From contig NZ_RJRZ01000013.1 in NCBI RefSeq assembly GCF_003993775.1, forward strand, positions 32,598 to 96,597: DNA of 64,000 nt, in the 5' to 3' direction. Below the pieces are notes generated by a model. It searched no databases. It was not told the origin of the DNA and worked only from the letters and a program-made list of their open reading frames with translations. Position numbers and translations under genes: made by a program. The DNA is from Frigidibacter oleivorans. GTDB taxonomy: Bacteria > Pseudomonadota > Alphaproteobacteria > Rhodobacterales > Rhodobacteraceae. Positions 15,309 to 25,145 of this stretch are shown piece after piece. Each line of letters begins with the position of its first letter. Position 1 is the first letter of the stretch.

Positions 15309-16844
15309 TCAGCCGCGCAGGATCAGGCTGGTGCCGGTCATCTCCGGCGGGGCGGGCAGGCCCATCAGGTCGAGCAGCGTCGGGGCGATGTCGGCCAGCC
15401 GCCCCGGGCGCAGCCGCGCGCCCGCCGGCCCGCCGATCAGCGCCACGGGCACCGGGTTGGTGGTGTGGGCGGTATGCGGTCCGCCGGTGACGGGGTCGAT
15501 CATCACCTCGCAATTGCCGTGATCGGCGGTCAGCAGCATCGCGCCCCCCGCCGCCTCCAGCGCCTGAAGCGCCACGCCCAGACCCGCATCCACCGCCTCG
15601 CAGGCGGCGATGGCGGCGGGCAGGCTGCCGGTATGGCCCACCATGTCGGGATTGGCGAAATTGACCACGATCAGGTCATAGCCATGGCGGATCGCGCCGA
15701 CCAGCTGCGCGGCGACCTCGGGGGCCGACATTTCCGGCTGCAGGTCATAGGTGGCGACCTTGGGCGATTTCGGCATGAACCGGTCCTCGCCCGGTTCGGG
15801 CGCCTCTTTCCCGCCGTTCAGGAAGAAGGTCACATGCGGGTATTTCTCGGTCTCGGCCAGCCGGAACTGCGTCAGTCCCTGCGCCGCCACCCATTCGCCC
15901 AAGGTGTTGACGATCTCCTGCTTCGGATAGCAGGTGGTCATGAAGGCGTCGTGGCGGCCGGAATAATCGACCATGCCCAACAGCGCCGCCCAGGCGGGGC
16001 GCGGGCCGGCGCCGGTTGCGGTGTCGAAGCCGTCGAAATCCGGCGCGCCGAGCGCCAGCAGGATTTCCCGCGCCCGGTCGGCGCGGAAGTTCAGGCAGAA
16101 GAAGCCGTCCCCGTCCCGCGCCCCGGCAAAGCCCGCGATCGCCGTGGGCTGGATGAACTCGTCCATCTCGCCCCGCGCATAGGCGGCGTCCACGGCGGCG
16201 GCGGCATCGGGGGCCGCCAGCCCCTCGCCCGCGACCATCGCGCGATAGGCGCGCTCCACCCGCTCCCAGCGGTTGTCGCGGTCCATCGCCCAATAGCGGC
16301 CGATCACGGTGGCCACGCGCGCGCCCTCGGGCAGCCGGTCCAGCAGGTCGGCGACGAAGCCCGCGGCCGAGGAGGGCGGCACGTCGCGCCCGTCGGTGAT
16401 CGCGTGCAGCGCGACGGGCACCCCCGCCTGCACCAGCGCCCGGCAGGCCGCCAGCACATGGTCGATATGGCCGTGCACGCCGCCATCCGATACCACGCCC
16501 ATCAGATGCGCGGTGCCGCCCGTCCGCTTCAGCGTCGCGGCGAAGGCGGTCAGGGCGGGGTTGGCGAAGAAGCTGCCATCCTCGATGGCGAGGTCGATCT
16601 GCCCCAGATCCATCGCCACCACCCGGCCCGCGCCGATATTGGTGTGGCCCACCTCGGAATTGCCCATCTGCCCCTTCGGCAGGCCCACATCCGGGCCATG
16701 GGTGATCAGCGTGCTGTGCGGGCAGGTCGCCATCACCCGGTCGACATTCGGGGTGGCGGCCAGCAGCGGCGCATTGCCCTCGGCGCGGTCGCTGATGCCC
16801 CAGCCGTCGAGGATGCACAGGACGACGGGTTTCGGTCGGGTCAT
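15309..16844 (-). CDS. gpmI: 2,3-bisphosphoglycerate-independent phosphoglycerate mutase
   Basis: A 511-residue cofactor-independent phosphoglycerate mutase interconverting 3- and 2-phosphoglycerate in glycolysis. Family motifs are CILDGWGI at the start, the phosphoserine region GQMGNSEVGHTNIGAGR, VSDGGVHGHIDHV, ITDGRDVPPSS, and the manganese-binding VNFANPDMVGHTGS and LLTADHGNCE near the end. The start at 16844 (MTRPKPVV) fits the family; upstream extension would add unrelated residues. Length is normal. Confidence 0.95.
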   Translation of the reverse strand: MTRPKPVVLCILDGWGISDRAEGNAPLLAATPNVDRVMATCPHSTLITHGPDVGLPKGQMGNSEVGHTNIGAGRVVAMDLGQIDLAIEDGSFFANPALTAFAATLKRTGGTAHLMGVVSDGGVHGHIDHVLAACRALVQAGVPVALHAITDGRDVPPSSAAGFVADLLDRLPEGARVATVIGRYWAMDRDNRWERVERAYRAMVAGEGLAAPDAAAAVDAAYARGEMDEFIQPTAIAGFAGARDGDGFFCLNFRADRAREILLALGAPDFDGFDTATGAGPRPAWAALLGMVDYSGRHDAFMTTCYPKQEIVNTLGEWVAAQGLTQFRLAETEKYPHVTFFLNGGKEAPEPGEDRFMPKSPKVATYDLQPEMSAPEVAAQLVGAIRHGYDLIVVNFANPDMVGHTGSLPAAIAACEAVDAGLGVALQALEAAGGAMLLTADHGNCEVMIDPVTGGPHTAHTTNPVPVALIGGPAGARLRPGRLADIAPTLLDLMGLPAPPEMTGTSLILRG

Positions 16845-16973
16845 CGGGCAGGCTCCGTTCCGTGCGGGGTCCGTGGCTTGATACGCCGCCTGCCACCCGG
16901 CGGCAACCGGGGCGCGCGCCTGTCTGCGGGGGAAAGGGGGCTGTCTGCCCCATCCTGGCCGTGCCGGCCAGTT

Positions 16974-17008
16974 CACCCCCCGAGGATATTTCCGAACAGA
17001 AGATGAGG
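16974..17008. repeat. Rhodobacterales-type intergenic motif
   Basis: The short segment CACCCCCCGAGGATATTTCC and the following AACAGAAGATGAGG lie between gpmI and rlmH. I recall near-identical strings (GAGGATATTT...GAACA...AGATGA) scattered between genes in Rhodobacteraceae genomes. Only one copy is seen here, so the repeat status rests on memory. Confidence 0.35.
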
Positions 17009-17025
17009 GAGCGGACGCGCCCGGA

Positions 17026-17496
17026 TCAGACGCGGTGATAGGGGCTGCCGGCGAGGATGGTGGCGGCGCGATACAGCTGTTCGGCCAGCATCGCCCGCAC
17101 CAGCATATGCGGCCAGACCATCGCGCCGAAGGACAGCGCCGCCTCGGCCCGGTCGCGCAGGGCGGGGGCGATCCCGTCGGCGCCGCCGATCAGGAAGGCC
17201 ACGTCCGACCGCCCCCCGTCGCGCCAGCGCCCCAGAAGGTCGGCGAAATCGGGCGAGGACATCTGCCGCCCGCGCTCGTCGAGACAGCAGATCAGCGCGC
17301 CCGGCGGGGCCGCGCGGGCCAGAAGCTCGGCCTCTGCCTCCATCCCGCCGCCGCGGCGATCCTCGACCTCGTGTTCCGTCGCGGGGCCGAGCCCCAGCGG
17401 CCGGCCGGTCCGGTCGAAGCGCTTCAGGTAGTCGTCGACCAGCGCGCGTTCCGGGCCGGACCGGATCCGGCCCACCGCGCAGAGATGCAGGCGCAT
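17026..17496 (-). CDS. rlmH: 23S rRNA (pseudouridine1915-N3)-methyltransferase RlmH
   Basis: A 156-residue SPOUT methyltransferase that methylates pseudouridine 1915 of 23S rRNA. The C-terminal trefoil-knot motifs are clear: [55 protein letters not shown] and the terminal SPYHRV. It starts 12 bases after rsfS ends; the rsfS-rlmH pairing is very widely conserved. Confidence 0.96.
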   Translation of the reverse strand: MRLHLCAVGRIRSGPERALVDDYLKRFDRTGRPLGLGPATEHEVEDRRGGGMEAEAELLARAAPPGALICCLDERGRQMSSPDFADLLGRWRDGGRSDVAFLIGGADGIAPALRDRAEAALSFGAMVWPHMLVRAMLAEQLYRAATILAGSPYHRV

Positions 17497-17508
17497 GCGG
17501 TCCCGGGA

Positions 17509-17880
17509 TCAGGACCGGCGGGGCGGCAGGCCGGCGCCCGCGGGCATCCACATCTTCTCGAGCTGGTAGAACTCGCGCACCTCGGGGCGGAAGACATGGA
17601 CGACGACATCGCCCGCGTCGATCAGCACCCAGTCGCCCTGTTCCTTGCCCTCGACCTTGCAGGTCTGTCCGAATTCGGCCTTCAGCCGCTCGGCCAGCTT
17701 GTCGGCGATCGAGGTGACCTGCCGCGACGACCGGCCCGAACAGATGACCATGTGATCGGCCACAGAGGACCTGCCGCGCAGGTCGATGGCGATCACGTCT
17801 TCGGCCTTGTCGTCGTCGAGGGAAGCCAGAACACGGTCGAGCAACTCGTCGCTCGTCACGTCATGGGTCAGCGCGGTCAC
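17509..17880 (-). CDS. rsfS: Ribosome silencing factor RsfS
   Basis: A 123-residue RsfS/DUF143 protein that binds ribosomal protein uL14 and blocks subunit joining when nutrients fall. The conserved core is visible: VIAIDLRGRSSVADHMVICSGRSSRQV, then GDWVLIDAGDVVVHVFRPEVREFYQLEKMW. It is first in the leftward gene block that continues through rlmH, gpmI, the EnvC-like gene and ctpA. Confidence 0.96.
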   Translation of the reverse strand: MTALTHDVTSDELLDRVLASLDDDKAEDVIAIDLRGRSSVADHMVICSGRSSRQVTSIADKLAERLKAEFGQTCKVEGKEQGDWVLIDAGDVVVHVFRPEVREFYQLEKMWMPAGAGLPPRRS

Positions 17881-18012
17881 GGGCGCCGATCCTGCGGCCC
17901 CGGCAGCGGCCGCGTGGAGTGTGGTAGACAGGACATCGTCCTCCAGGGTTGCGCGCCGGTGACGGCCCCGGCGCCGGGCATGGGATCAATGTAGCATCGG
18001 ACGCGCGAAATC

Positions 18013-19362
18013 TCAACGTGCGGGGCTGTCGGATCGGGCCGGAGCGTCCCCGGCCGGCCGGAGGCCGCCTGCCGGGGGCGCGGCGGGCAGGATGCGGACC
18101 TCGCGCTGCGGGAAGGGAATGGTGATGCCATGCGCGCGGAAGGCGTCCCACAGCGCCAGGTAGACATTGCCGCGCACATTGGTCAGGCCCTGCGACGGAT
18201 CGTGAATCCAGAAGCGCAGGATGTAGTCCACCGAACTGTCGCCGAAGCCGGTGATGTGGCAGACAGGGGGCGTCTTCGCCTCGACCCGCTTCACCCCCGC
18301 CGCCGCCTCGATCGCCACGCGGCGCACCAGATGCGGGTCGTCCTGGTAGGAGCAGCCGAAGAAGATGTCGAGCCGGACCAGATCGCTGGTATGGGACCAG
18401 TTCACCACCTGCCCGGTGATCAGATCCTCGTTCGGGATCAGGTAATCCTTGCCGTCGCGGGTCGAGATCGAGACGTAGCGGGCGCCCAGTTCGGTGATCC
18501 AGCCGAAGGTCTCGCCGATGGTGATGACGTCGCCGGGCTTGATCGACTTGTCGAGCAGGATGATCACGCCCGAGATCAGGTTCGACACCACCTTCTGCAG
18601 GCCGAAGCCGATGCCGACCCCGATCGCCCCGGACAGGACGGCAAGGCCCGTCAGATCGAACCCCACGGCGCGGAGGCCGAGGAAGAAGGCCGCGGCGTAG
18701 AGCGACACCTGCAACCCCTTCAGCGTCAGCACCTGCATCGAGGGCGAGATATCCTCGCGCCCGCGGATGCGGGTCTGGGCGACCGCGGACAGGAACCGCG
18801 CCCCCGCCAGCAGCAGCGCCGTCACCGCCACCGCCTTCAGCAGGTCGAGCAGGGACAACCGTGCGCCGCCAAGGCTGATCGCCGCGCTGTCGAGCGCCTG
18901 TGCCGCCTCGTCCAGAAGGCCGGTCAGGTAGAGCGTCACCCAGATCCAGGCCACCCATTTCACCAGGCCGCGCAGGCTGGGACTGGCGATCAGCCGGCTG
19001 GCAAGCGCCACGGCCAGCCAGCCGGTCGCCAGCGAGGCGGCCGAGGCGAGGATCGCGCCCTCGCCGGGGCGCAGCGCGCGGAACAGCCCCGCCGCGAGCC
19101 ACGCCAGCGCCGCGAAGCTGCCGATGCCGATCCGGTCGCGCAGCACCACGATCAGCCGCAACCGCGCCCGCGGCCAGCCGGCCCGCTGCCGGATCCAGTC
19201 CGACACCCGCGGCACCGATGCGCGCCGGATCGCCAGCGCCAGCGCCGCCAGGAGCGCGAGGACGGCCATCTGCGCCAGCCGGGCGGGATCGGTCAGGCCC
19301 TGAAGGAAGGCCTCGACCGTCATCGCCAGATCCTGCAGCAGGTCGAGCAGCCTGTCCGTCAT
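18013..19362 (-). CDS. MscS-family mechanosensitive channel
   Basis: A 449-residue mechanosensitive channel protein, larger than MscS of E. coli (286). About five membrane helices occupy residues 20-270; the pore helix and beta domain follow in the stretch GAIGVGIGFGLQKVVSNLISG, then IILLDKSIKPGDVITIG and the TRDGKDYLIPNEDLI strand that define the family. The Gly/Ala-rich pore helix pattern is intact. The C-terminal about 40 residues are Pro/Arg/Ala-rich and probably disordered. It would open under hypo-osmotic stress. Confidence 0.9.
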   Translation of the reverse strand: MTDRLLDLLQDLAMTVEAFLQGLTDPARLAQMAVLALLAALALAIRRASVPRVSDWIRQRAGWPRARLRLIVVLRDRIGIGSFAALAWLAAGLFRALRPGEGAILASAASLATGWLAVALASRLIASPSLRGLVKWVAWIWVTLYLTGLLDEAAQALDSAAISLGGARLSLLDLLKAVAVTALLLAGARFLSAVAQTRIRGREDISPSMQVLTLKGLQVSLYAAAFFLGLRAVGFDLTGLAVLSGAIGVGIGFGLQKVVSNLISGVIILLDKSIKPGDVITIGETFGWITELGARYVSISTRDGKDYLIPNEDLITGQVVNWSHTSDLVRLDIFFGCSYQDDPHLVRRVAIEAAAGVKRVEAKTPPVCHITGFGDSSVDYILRFWIHDPSQGLTNVRGNVYLALWDAFRAHGITIPFPQREVRILPAAPPAGGLRPAGDAPARSDSPAR

Positions 19363-19710
19363 GCGCGCCTCCGCCGGGACAACCGGCCGCGGCTGTGGCG
19401 GTTCCGGGCGGGCGGGGCGGGCAGGGCGGCGAAGTCATTGCCTCGGCCGGGATTCGGGCGTATGACCGCTTTCCATGCAGGGCTTCGTCTATTTCGACAT
19501 CCACGACCGTGCGCGGCTTCCGGGCCGTTTCTTCGGCGTGTCGCATTCGATCCGCGCGCGACTTTGATCGCGCGGGCGTGCACGCCTGACGTGCCGCCGC
19601 CGCGCTTGCCGATCCGCCGGCCCCAGTCGGCCCGGCCCTCCCGACAGCCCGATCCATCTGAACAGCCGCGGGCCGATTGCCCGTCCCGCCATTCGTGAGA
19701 GACAACAGCC
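19363..19710 (+). promoter_or_regulatory. leuC upstream region with a short leader-like ORF
   Basis: This 348-base gap between the divergent mscS-like gene and leuC should hold both promoters. A 30-codon frame (19475-19567) begins MQGFVYFDIHD and ends in Leu before the stop; its only two Leu codons are both CTT, rare here where CTG dominates. A perfect 12-base palindrome GGCGTGCACGCC follows at 19575-19586, and TCGGCCCG (19627-19634) can pair with CGGGCCGA (19669-19676). No T-run terminator is visible, so attenuation is only a possibility. Confidence 0.35.
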
Positions 19711-21153
<1,443 letters not shown>

Positions 21154-21249
21154 CCCCATGCCTGCGCCCGCGCGGCGCCACCGGGGCGGTATGAATTCCA
21201 TATCGCAACCGGATGGCCCGCGCGGGCGCGATCACACAGGATTGGACCA

Positions 21250-21855
21250 ATGGACAAGTTCACCACCCTCACCGGCGTCGCGGCGCCCATGCCTCTGGTC
21301 AATATCGACACGGACATGATCATCCCGAAGCAGTTCCTGAAGACCATCCAGCGGTCGGGACTGGGCAAGAACCTGTTCGACGAGATGCGCTATAACCCCG
21401 ATGGCAGCGAGATCCCCGACTTCGTGCTGAACCAGCCGGCCTACCGGCAGGCACAGATCATCGTGGCGGGCGACAATTTCGGCTGCGGCTCGTCGCGCGA
21501 ACATGCGCCCTGGGCGCTGCTGGATTTCGGCATCCGCTGCGTGATTTCCACCAGCTTCGCCGACATCTTCTACAACAACTGCTTCAAGAACGGCATCCTG
21601 CCGGTGGTGCTGCCGCCCGAGGCGGTGGCCGCGCTTATGGAGGATGCGCGCAATGGCGCGAATGCCCGGATCACCGTCGATCTGGAAAACCAGACGGTGA
21701 CCGGCTCGGACGGCCGGAGCCATGCGTTCGAGGTGGACCCCTTCAAGAAGCACTGTCTTCTCAACGGGCTGGACGATATCGGCCTGACGCTGGAGAAGGT
21801 GTCGGCCATCGACAGCTACGAAACCCATGCAGCACAGTCGCGGCCTTGGGTCTGA
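21250..21855 (+). CDS. leuD: 3-isopropylmalate dehydratase small subunit
   Basis: A 201-residue LeuD. It starts [30 protein letters not shown], contains the substrate-binding [17 protein letters not shown] signature, and [19 protein letters not shown]. It completes the isopropylmalate isomerase with LeuC. The stop is followed by an imperfect long hairpin at 21867-21904. Confidence 0.96.
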   Translation: MDKFTTLTGVAAPMPLVNIDTDMIIPKQFLKTIQRSGLGKNLFDEMRYNPDGSEIPDFVLNQPAYRQAQIIVAGDNFGCGSSREHAPWALLDFGIRCVISTSFADIFYNNCFKNGILPVVLPPEAVAALMEDARNGANARITVDLENQTVTGSDGRSHAFEVDPFKKHCLLNGLDDIGLTLEKVSAIDSYETHAAQSRPWV

Positions 21856-21866
21856 CACCCGCGCCG

Positions 21867-21904
21867 CGCGCGCCGGCCGGGGCATCGTCCCGGGCCGACG
21901 CGCG
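21867..21904 (+). terminator. GC-rich hairpin after leuD
   Basis: Two 16-base arms (21867-21882 and 21889-21904) pair at 14 of 16 positions around a 6-base loop, 11 bases beyond the leuD stop. There is no T-run, so it may act with Rho or protect the 3-prime end. Confidence 0.4.
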
Positions 21905-22050
21905 CCTATCCCCTGCGACGGAGCGGCGGGCGGCCATCTTGCTGCCCGGATGATGATGCAAAGTCGCACCAGTTCGACCATCAAATCGCCGTTCCCGTTT
22001 CGTCAATGGGATCAGCGGGTTGTTTCGTGTCCCGCAACGGGTCAGGATCG

Positions 22051-22980
22051 ATGCTGATGGGACGGTCTGCGGGACTGATGCGCAGCACGGGTCGGAACAA
22101 GGGGGCGGCGCGCAATCGCTTCCGGCCGGCGAAAGGGTATGGGGCAGTGATTTCGCGTCTGGCCGGGGCGGCCATCCGGGCAGGACTGGTCGTGGTGATG
22201 ATCGCCACGCCCTCGGTGCTGACCCAGTCCGTGACGCAGGACACGGCCGAGGTGGTGGCGCTGGTCGCGCTGTTCGCTGCCGCGCTGACCTTCTTCGAAT
22301 ATGCCTCGACCTATCCCGGCCTCGTGGAATTCCGCGACGCGCCGCCCTTCAACCGCATCCGGTTCTGCGCGCTGTTCCTGATGGTGTTCCTGCTGTCGGT
22401 CGTCTGCATGCAGGGCGCCGACGGCACCCTGCTGATGAAGCTGGTCAAGGCGCTCGGCGGTCAGGTCTCGGTCGCGCTCGACTTCCCCTACAGCCCGGTG
22501 CGGCTGATGACGCTCAGCCTGTCGGAACAGGCGCCGCCGGCGCAGGTCGATCTGGTCCGCACCACGGCGGGGGTGGCCTACGGCATCTCGATGGTGACGA
22601 TGGTGGGCTTCGTGCTGGGGATGCGCGCCTTCGGCTGGCCCGCCTCGGAAGGCAGCTTCAACGTCTGGATCAACCTGCCCACCTTCGACCCGACCACCGG
22701 CGGCGATGTGGTGGACCGGCTGCAGCGCGACGCGGTGGCCAATGTGGCGCTTGGCTTCGTGCTGCCCTTCCTGATCCCGGCCGTGGTGAAGTCCGCCTCG
22801 ATCATGTTCGCGCCGCTGGAATTCGCGTCCGCCCACACGCTGGTCTGGGCGATGACGGCCTGGGCCTTCCTGCCGCTCAGCCTGCTGATGCGGGGCATCG
22901 CCATGGGCCGGGTCGCGGCGATGATCGTCGCGCGGCGCAAGATGCATGCCGAGATGGTCGCCGGCATGCAGCCGGCCTGA
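22051..22980 (+). CDS. Conserved membrane protein of unknown function
   Basis: I do not recognise a named family for this roughly 309-residue protein. After a basic N-terminus there are about five hydrophobic segments: AGLVVVMIATPSVLT, VVALVALFAAALTFFEYA, FCALFLMVFLLSVVC, GISMVTMVGFVLGM and the last pair around VALGFVLPFLIPAVV and WAMTAWAFLPLSLLM. The loop LVEFRDAPPFNRIRF and the C-terminal RVAAMIVARRKMHAEM are highly charged. ATG codons at 22051 and 22057 both follow an AGGA; either may be the start. The downstream EEP-fold gene begins 5 bases after its stop, suggesting one unit. Confidence 0.6.
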   Translation: MLMGRSAGLMRSTGRNKGAARNRFRPAKGYGAVISRLAGAAIRAGLVVVMIATPSVLTQSVTQDTAEVVALVALFAAALTFFEYASTYPGLVEFRDAPPFNRIRFCALFLMVFLLSVVCMQGADGTLLMKLVKALGGQVSVALDFPYSPVRLMTLSLSEQAPPAQVDLVRTTAGVAYGISMVTMVGFVLGMRAFGWPASEGSFNVWINLPTFDPTTGGDVVDRLQRDAVANVALGFVLPFLIPAVVKSASIMFAPLEFASAHTLVWAMTAWAFLPLSLLMRGIAMGRVAAMIVARRKMHAEMVAGMQPA

Positions 22981-22985
22981 CGCCC

Positions 22986-24014
22986 GTGCGTGCACCGCTC
23001 GCGGCGGCGCTGTTCCTTCTGCTGGTTCCCGCCGCGGCGGCCGATCCCGTCACCGTGGCCGCCTGGACCGTCGAACTGACGGGCGAGGGCCCCGGCCTGA
23101 TGCTGCGCGACGTCGCGGCGGATGCCCGGGCCGAGGCGGCGGCGCGGTTGCTGGCGGAGCGCGCGCCGGACGTGGTGCTGCTGATGGGCGTCGATTACGA
23201 TGCGGGGCTGCGGCTGGTCGATGCCTTCGCCGCCCGCGTCGCGGCGGCGGGCACGGCCTATCCGCACCGCCTGTCATTGCGGCCCAACCGGGGGATGGCG
23301 ACGGGCATCGACCTCGACGGCGACGGACGGCTGGGCGAGCCCGACGATGCGCAGGGCTGGGGCCGGTTCGCGGGCGAGGGCGGAATGGCGATCCTGTCGC
23401 GGCTGCCGATCCGGACGGGCGAGGTGACGGACCTGTCGGCGCTGTTGTGGCGCGACCTGCCGGGGGCGATCCCGCCGCCGCTGCCGCCCGAGGTGGCAGC
23501 GGTGCAGCGGCTGTCCACCACCGGCCACTGGATCGTGCCGGTGGACCTGCCCGACGGGCGGGTGCTGCGCCTGCTCGTCTTTCACGCCACGCCGCCGGTC
23601 TTCGACGGGCCGGAGGATCGCAACGGCCGCCGCAACCACGATGAGGTCGCGCTGTGGTCGGCGCTGCTGGACGGGCGGCTGCCGGTGGCGCCGCCCCCGC
23701 CGCCCCTGATGATCGCGGGGAACGCCAATCTCGATCCGCTGGACGGGCAGGGGCGGCGGGAGGCGCTGGCGGCGCTGCTGGCCGATCCGAGGCTGCAGGA
23801 TCCCGCGCCTCGCTCCGGGGTGCATGGCACCGACACGGTGGACTGGCCCGAGGCCGCGCCGGACGATCCGGGCGACCTGCGCGTGGTCTATCTGCTGCCC
23901 TCGGCCGATCTGCAGGTGCGCGACGGCGGCGTGATCTGGCCGGATGCGGGGCAGCCCCTGGCCGCAGAGGCCGGGCTGATCCGGCACAAGCTGGTCTGGC
24001 TGCGGGTGGAGTAG
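22986..24014 (+). CDS. Exported endonuclease/exonuclease/phosphatase-fold protein with altered active site
   Basis: A 342-residue protein with a signal peptide (LAAALFLLLVPAAAA) starting at GTG 22986. The order of segments follows the EEP (DNase I-like) fold: DVVLLMGVDYDAG, LRLLVFHATPPVFDGPEDRNGRRNHDE, a Gly-Asx-Ala-Asn-Leu-Asp strand and a terminal RHKLVW. The usual catalytic GD(x)N reads GNAN here and the RxDYxLPS motif reads RVVYLLPS, so two acidic catalytic residues are absent. Either the protein is inactive or the strand is used differently. It ends 1 base before the convergent tsaC-like stop. Confidence 0.7.
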   Translation: MRAPLAAALFLLLVPAAAADPVTVAAWTVELTGEGPGLMLRDVAADARAEAAARLLAERAPDVVLLMGVDYDAGLRLVDAFAARVAAAGTAYPHRLSLRPNRGMATGIDLDGDGRLGEPDDAQGWGRFAGEGGMAILSRLPIRTGEVTDLSALLWRDLPGAIPPPLPPEVAAVQRLSTTGHWIVPVDLPDGRVLRLLVFHATPPVFDGPEDRNGRRNHDEVALWSALLDGRLPVAPPPPPLMIAGNANLDPLDGQGRREALAALLADPRLQDPAPRSGVHGTDTVDWPEAAPDDPGDLRVVYLLPSADLQVRDGGVIWPDAGQPLAAEAGLIRHKLVWLRVE

Positions 24015-24015
24015 G

Positions 24016-24999
24016 TCAGCCGCGCGGCGCCGCCGCCCGGCGCAGGCGGTCGTTGATGGCGCGACCGAGCCCGCGTTCGGGCACCGGCGACACCGCGATC
24101 CGGCCGCCGTTGCCGGCCAGCGCATCGGCCTCGCGCAGGTAGTGGAACAGGTTCGCCGCCGCCTCGACCAGATCGCCCGCAGGCGAGAGGTTCAGCGCCG
24201 CGCCCGCCGCCTGCGGCCCGAAGCCCAGCCAGATCTCGTCCTTCCCGGCCTCTGTCGCCTCCAGCCGCACGGCCGCGCCGGGCGCGTAATGCGAGGCGAG
24301 CTGTCCGGGGGCGGAGGGCCTGGCGGCATCGCCGCCGCCATTGTCCCCGCTGGCGAGCGGCTGGCCGAGCGCCGCCTCCAGCGCCTCGGCCGGCAGGCCG
24401 CCGGGGCGCAGCAGCCTCGCGGGACCGTCGAGGCCGAGGATGGTGCTTTCCACCCCCACCGCGCAGTCGCCGCCATCGACCACCGCCGCGATGCGCCCCG
24501 CCAGCCCCGCCATGACATGCGCCGCCCGCGTCGGGCTGACCCGGCCCGAGGGATTGGCCGAGGGCGCGGCCAGCGGGCCGCCGAAGACCGCGAGCAGCGC
24601 CCGCGCCACCGGATGTTCCGGCACCCGCACCGCGACCGTCGGCAGCCCCGCCGTCACCAGCGGCGACAGTCCCGCGCCTTCGGCCAGCGGCAGCACCAGC
24701 GTCAGGGGGCCGGGCCAGAAGGCCCCGGCCAGACGCTCGGCCCGGTCGTCGAAGCGCGCGATCCGCCGCGCCGCCGCCAGATCGGCGACATGGACGATCA
24801 GCGGGTTGAACCGGGGCCGGCCCTTCGCCTCGAAGATCCGGGCGCAGGCCAGATCCGACCGCGCGTCGCCGCCCAGGCCATAGACCGTCTCGGTCGGGAA
24901 GGCGACCAGCGCGCCGGCGGCCAGCTGCCGCGCGGCCTCGGCCAGCCCCTCGGGCGTGGGCGGCAGCAGGCGGGTATCGTCCGGGTTCGGCGGGATCAT
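24016..24999 (-). CDS. tsaC: L-threonylcarbamoyladenylate synthase (Sua5/TsaC type)
   Basis: A 327-residue protein making threonylcarbamoyl-AMP from threonine, bicarbonate and ATP for tRNA t6A37. The YrdC domain spans about residues 12-205: LVAFPTETVYGLGGDA, the KGRPRFNPLIVHV substrate site, TVAVRVPEHPVA, GPLAAPSANPSG and GVESTILGLDG. The additional C-terminal domain (from about 240, SHYAPGAAVRLE) makes it the longer Sua5-type rather than the short TsaC. Confidence 0.93.
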   Translation of the reverse strand: MIPPNPDDTRLLPPTPEGLAEAARQLAAGALVAFPTETVYGLGGDARSDLACARIFEAKGRPRFNPLIVHVADLAAARRIARFDDRAERLAGAFWPGPLTLVLPLAEGAGLSPLVTAGLPTVAVRVPEHPVARALLAVFGGPLAAPSANPSGRVSPTRAAHVMAGLAGRIAAVVDGGDCAVGVESTILGLDGPARLLRPGGLPAEALEAALGQPLASGDNGGGDAARPSAPGQLASHYAPGAAVRLEATEAGKDEIWLGFGPQAAGAALNLSPAGDLVEAAANLFHYLREADALAGNGGRIAVSPVPERGLGRAINDRLRRAAAPRG

Positions 25000-25145
25000 G
25001 ACGCAGCGTAAAAGTTTGAGGGTCCCCGGCGGTGAGCTAGGGTCCGGGCCGTTGTGACATACGCCCCGTGTCCTGTCTTGCCAAGCGCCGGCCCCGCGGC
25101 CCGCGCGGCCGGGCGACCGGGCCGCCGTGCCATCGGGAGGACATC

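Noticed and set aside
13137..17006. Plus-strand open frame of over 1200 codons across ctpA, the EnvC-like gene and gpmI
   Set aside because: It is a shadow of three verified minus-strand genes; the peptide is His/Arg/Gly-rich with no domain.
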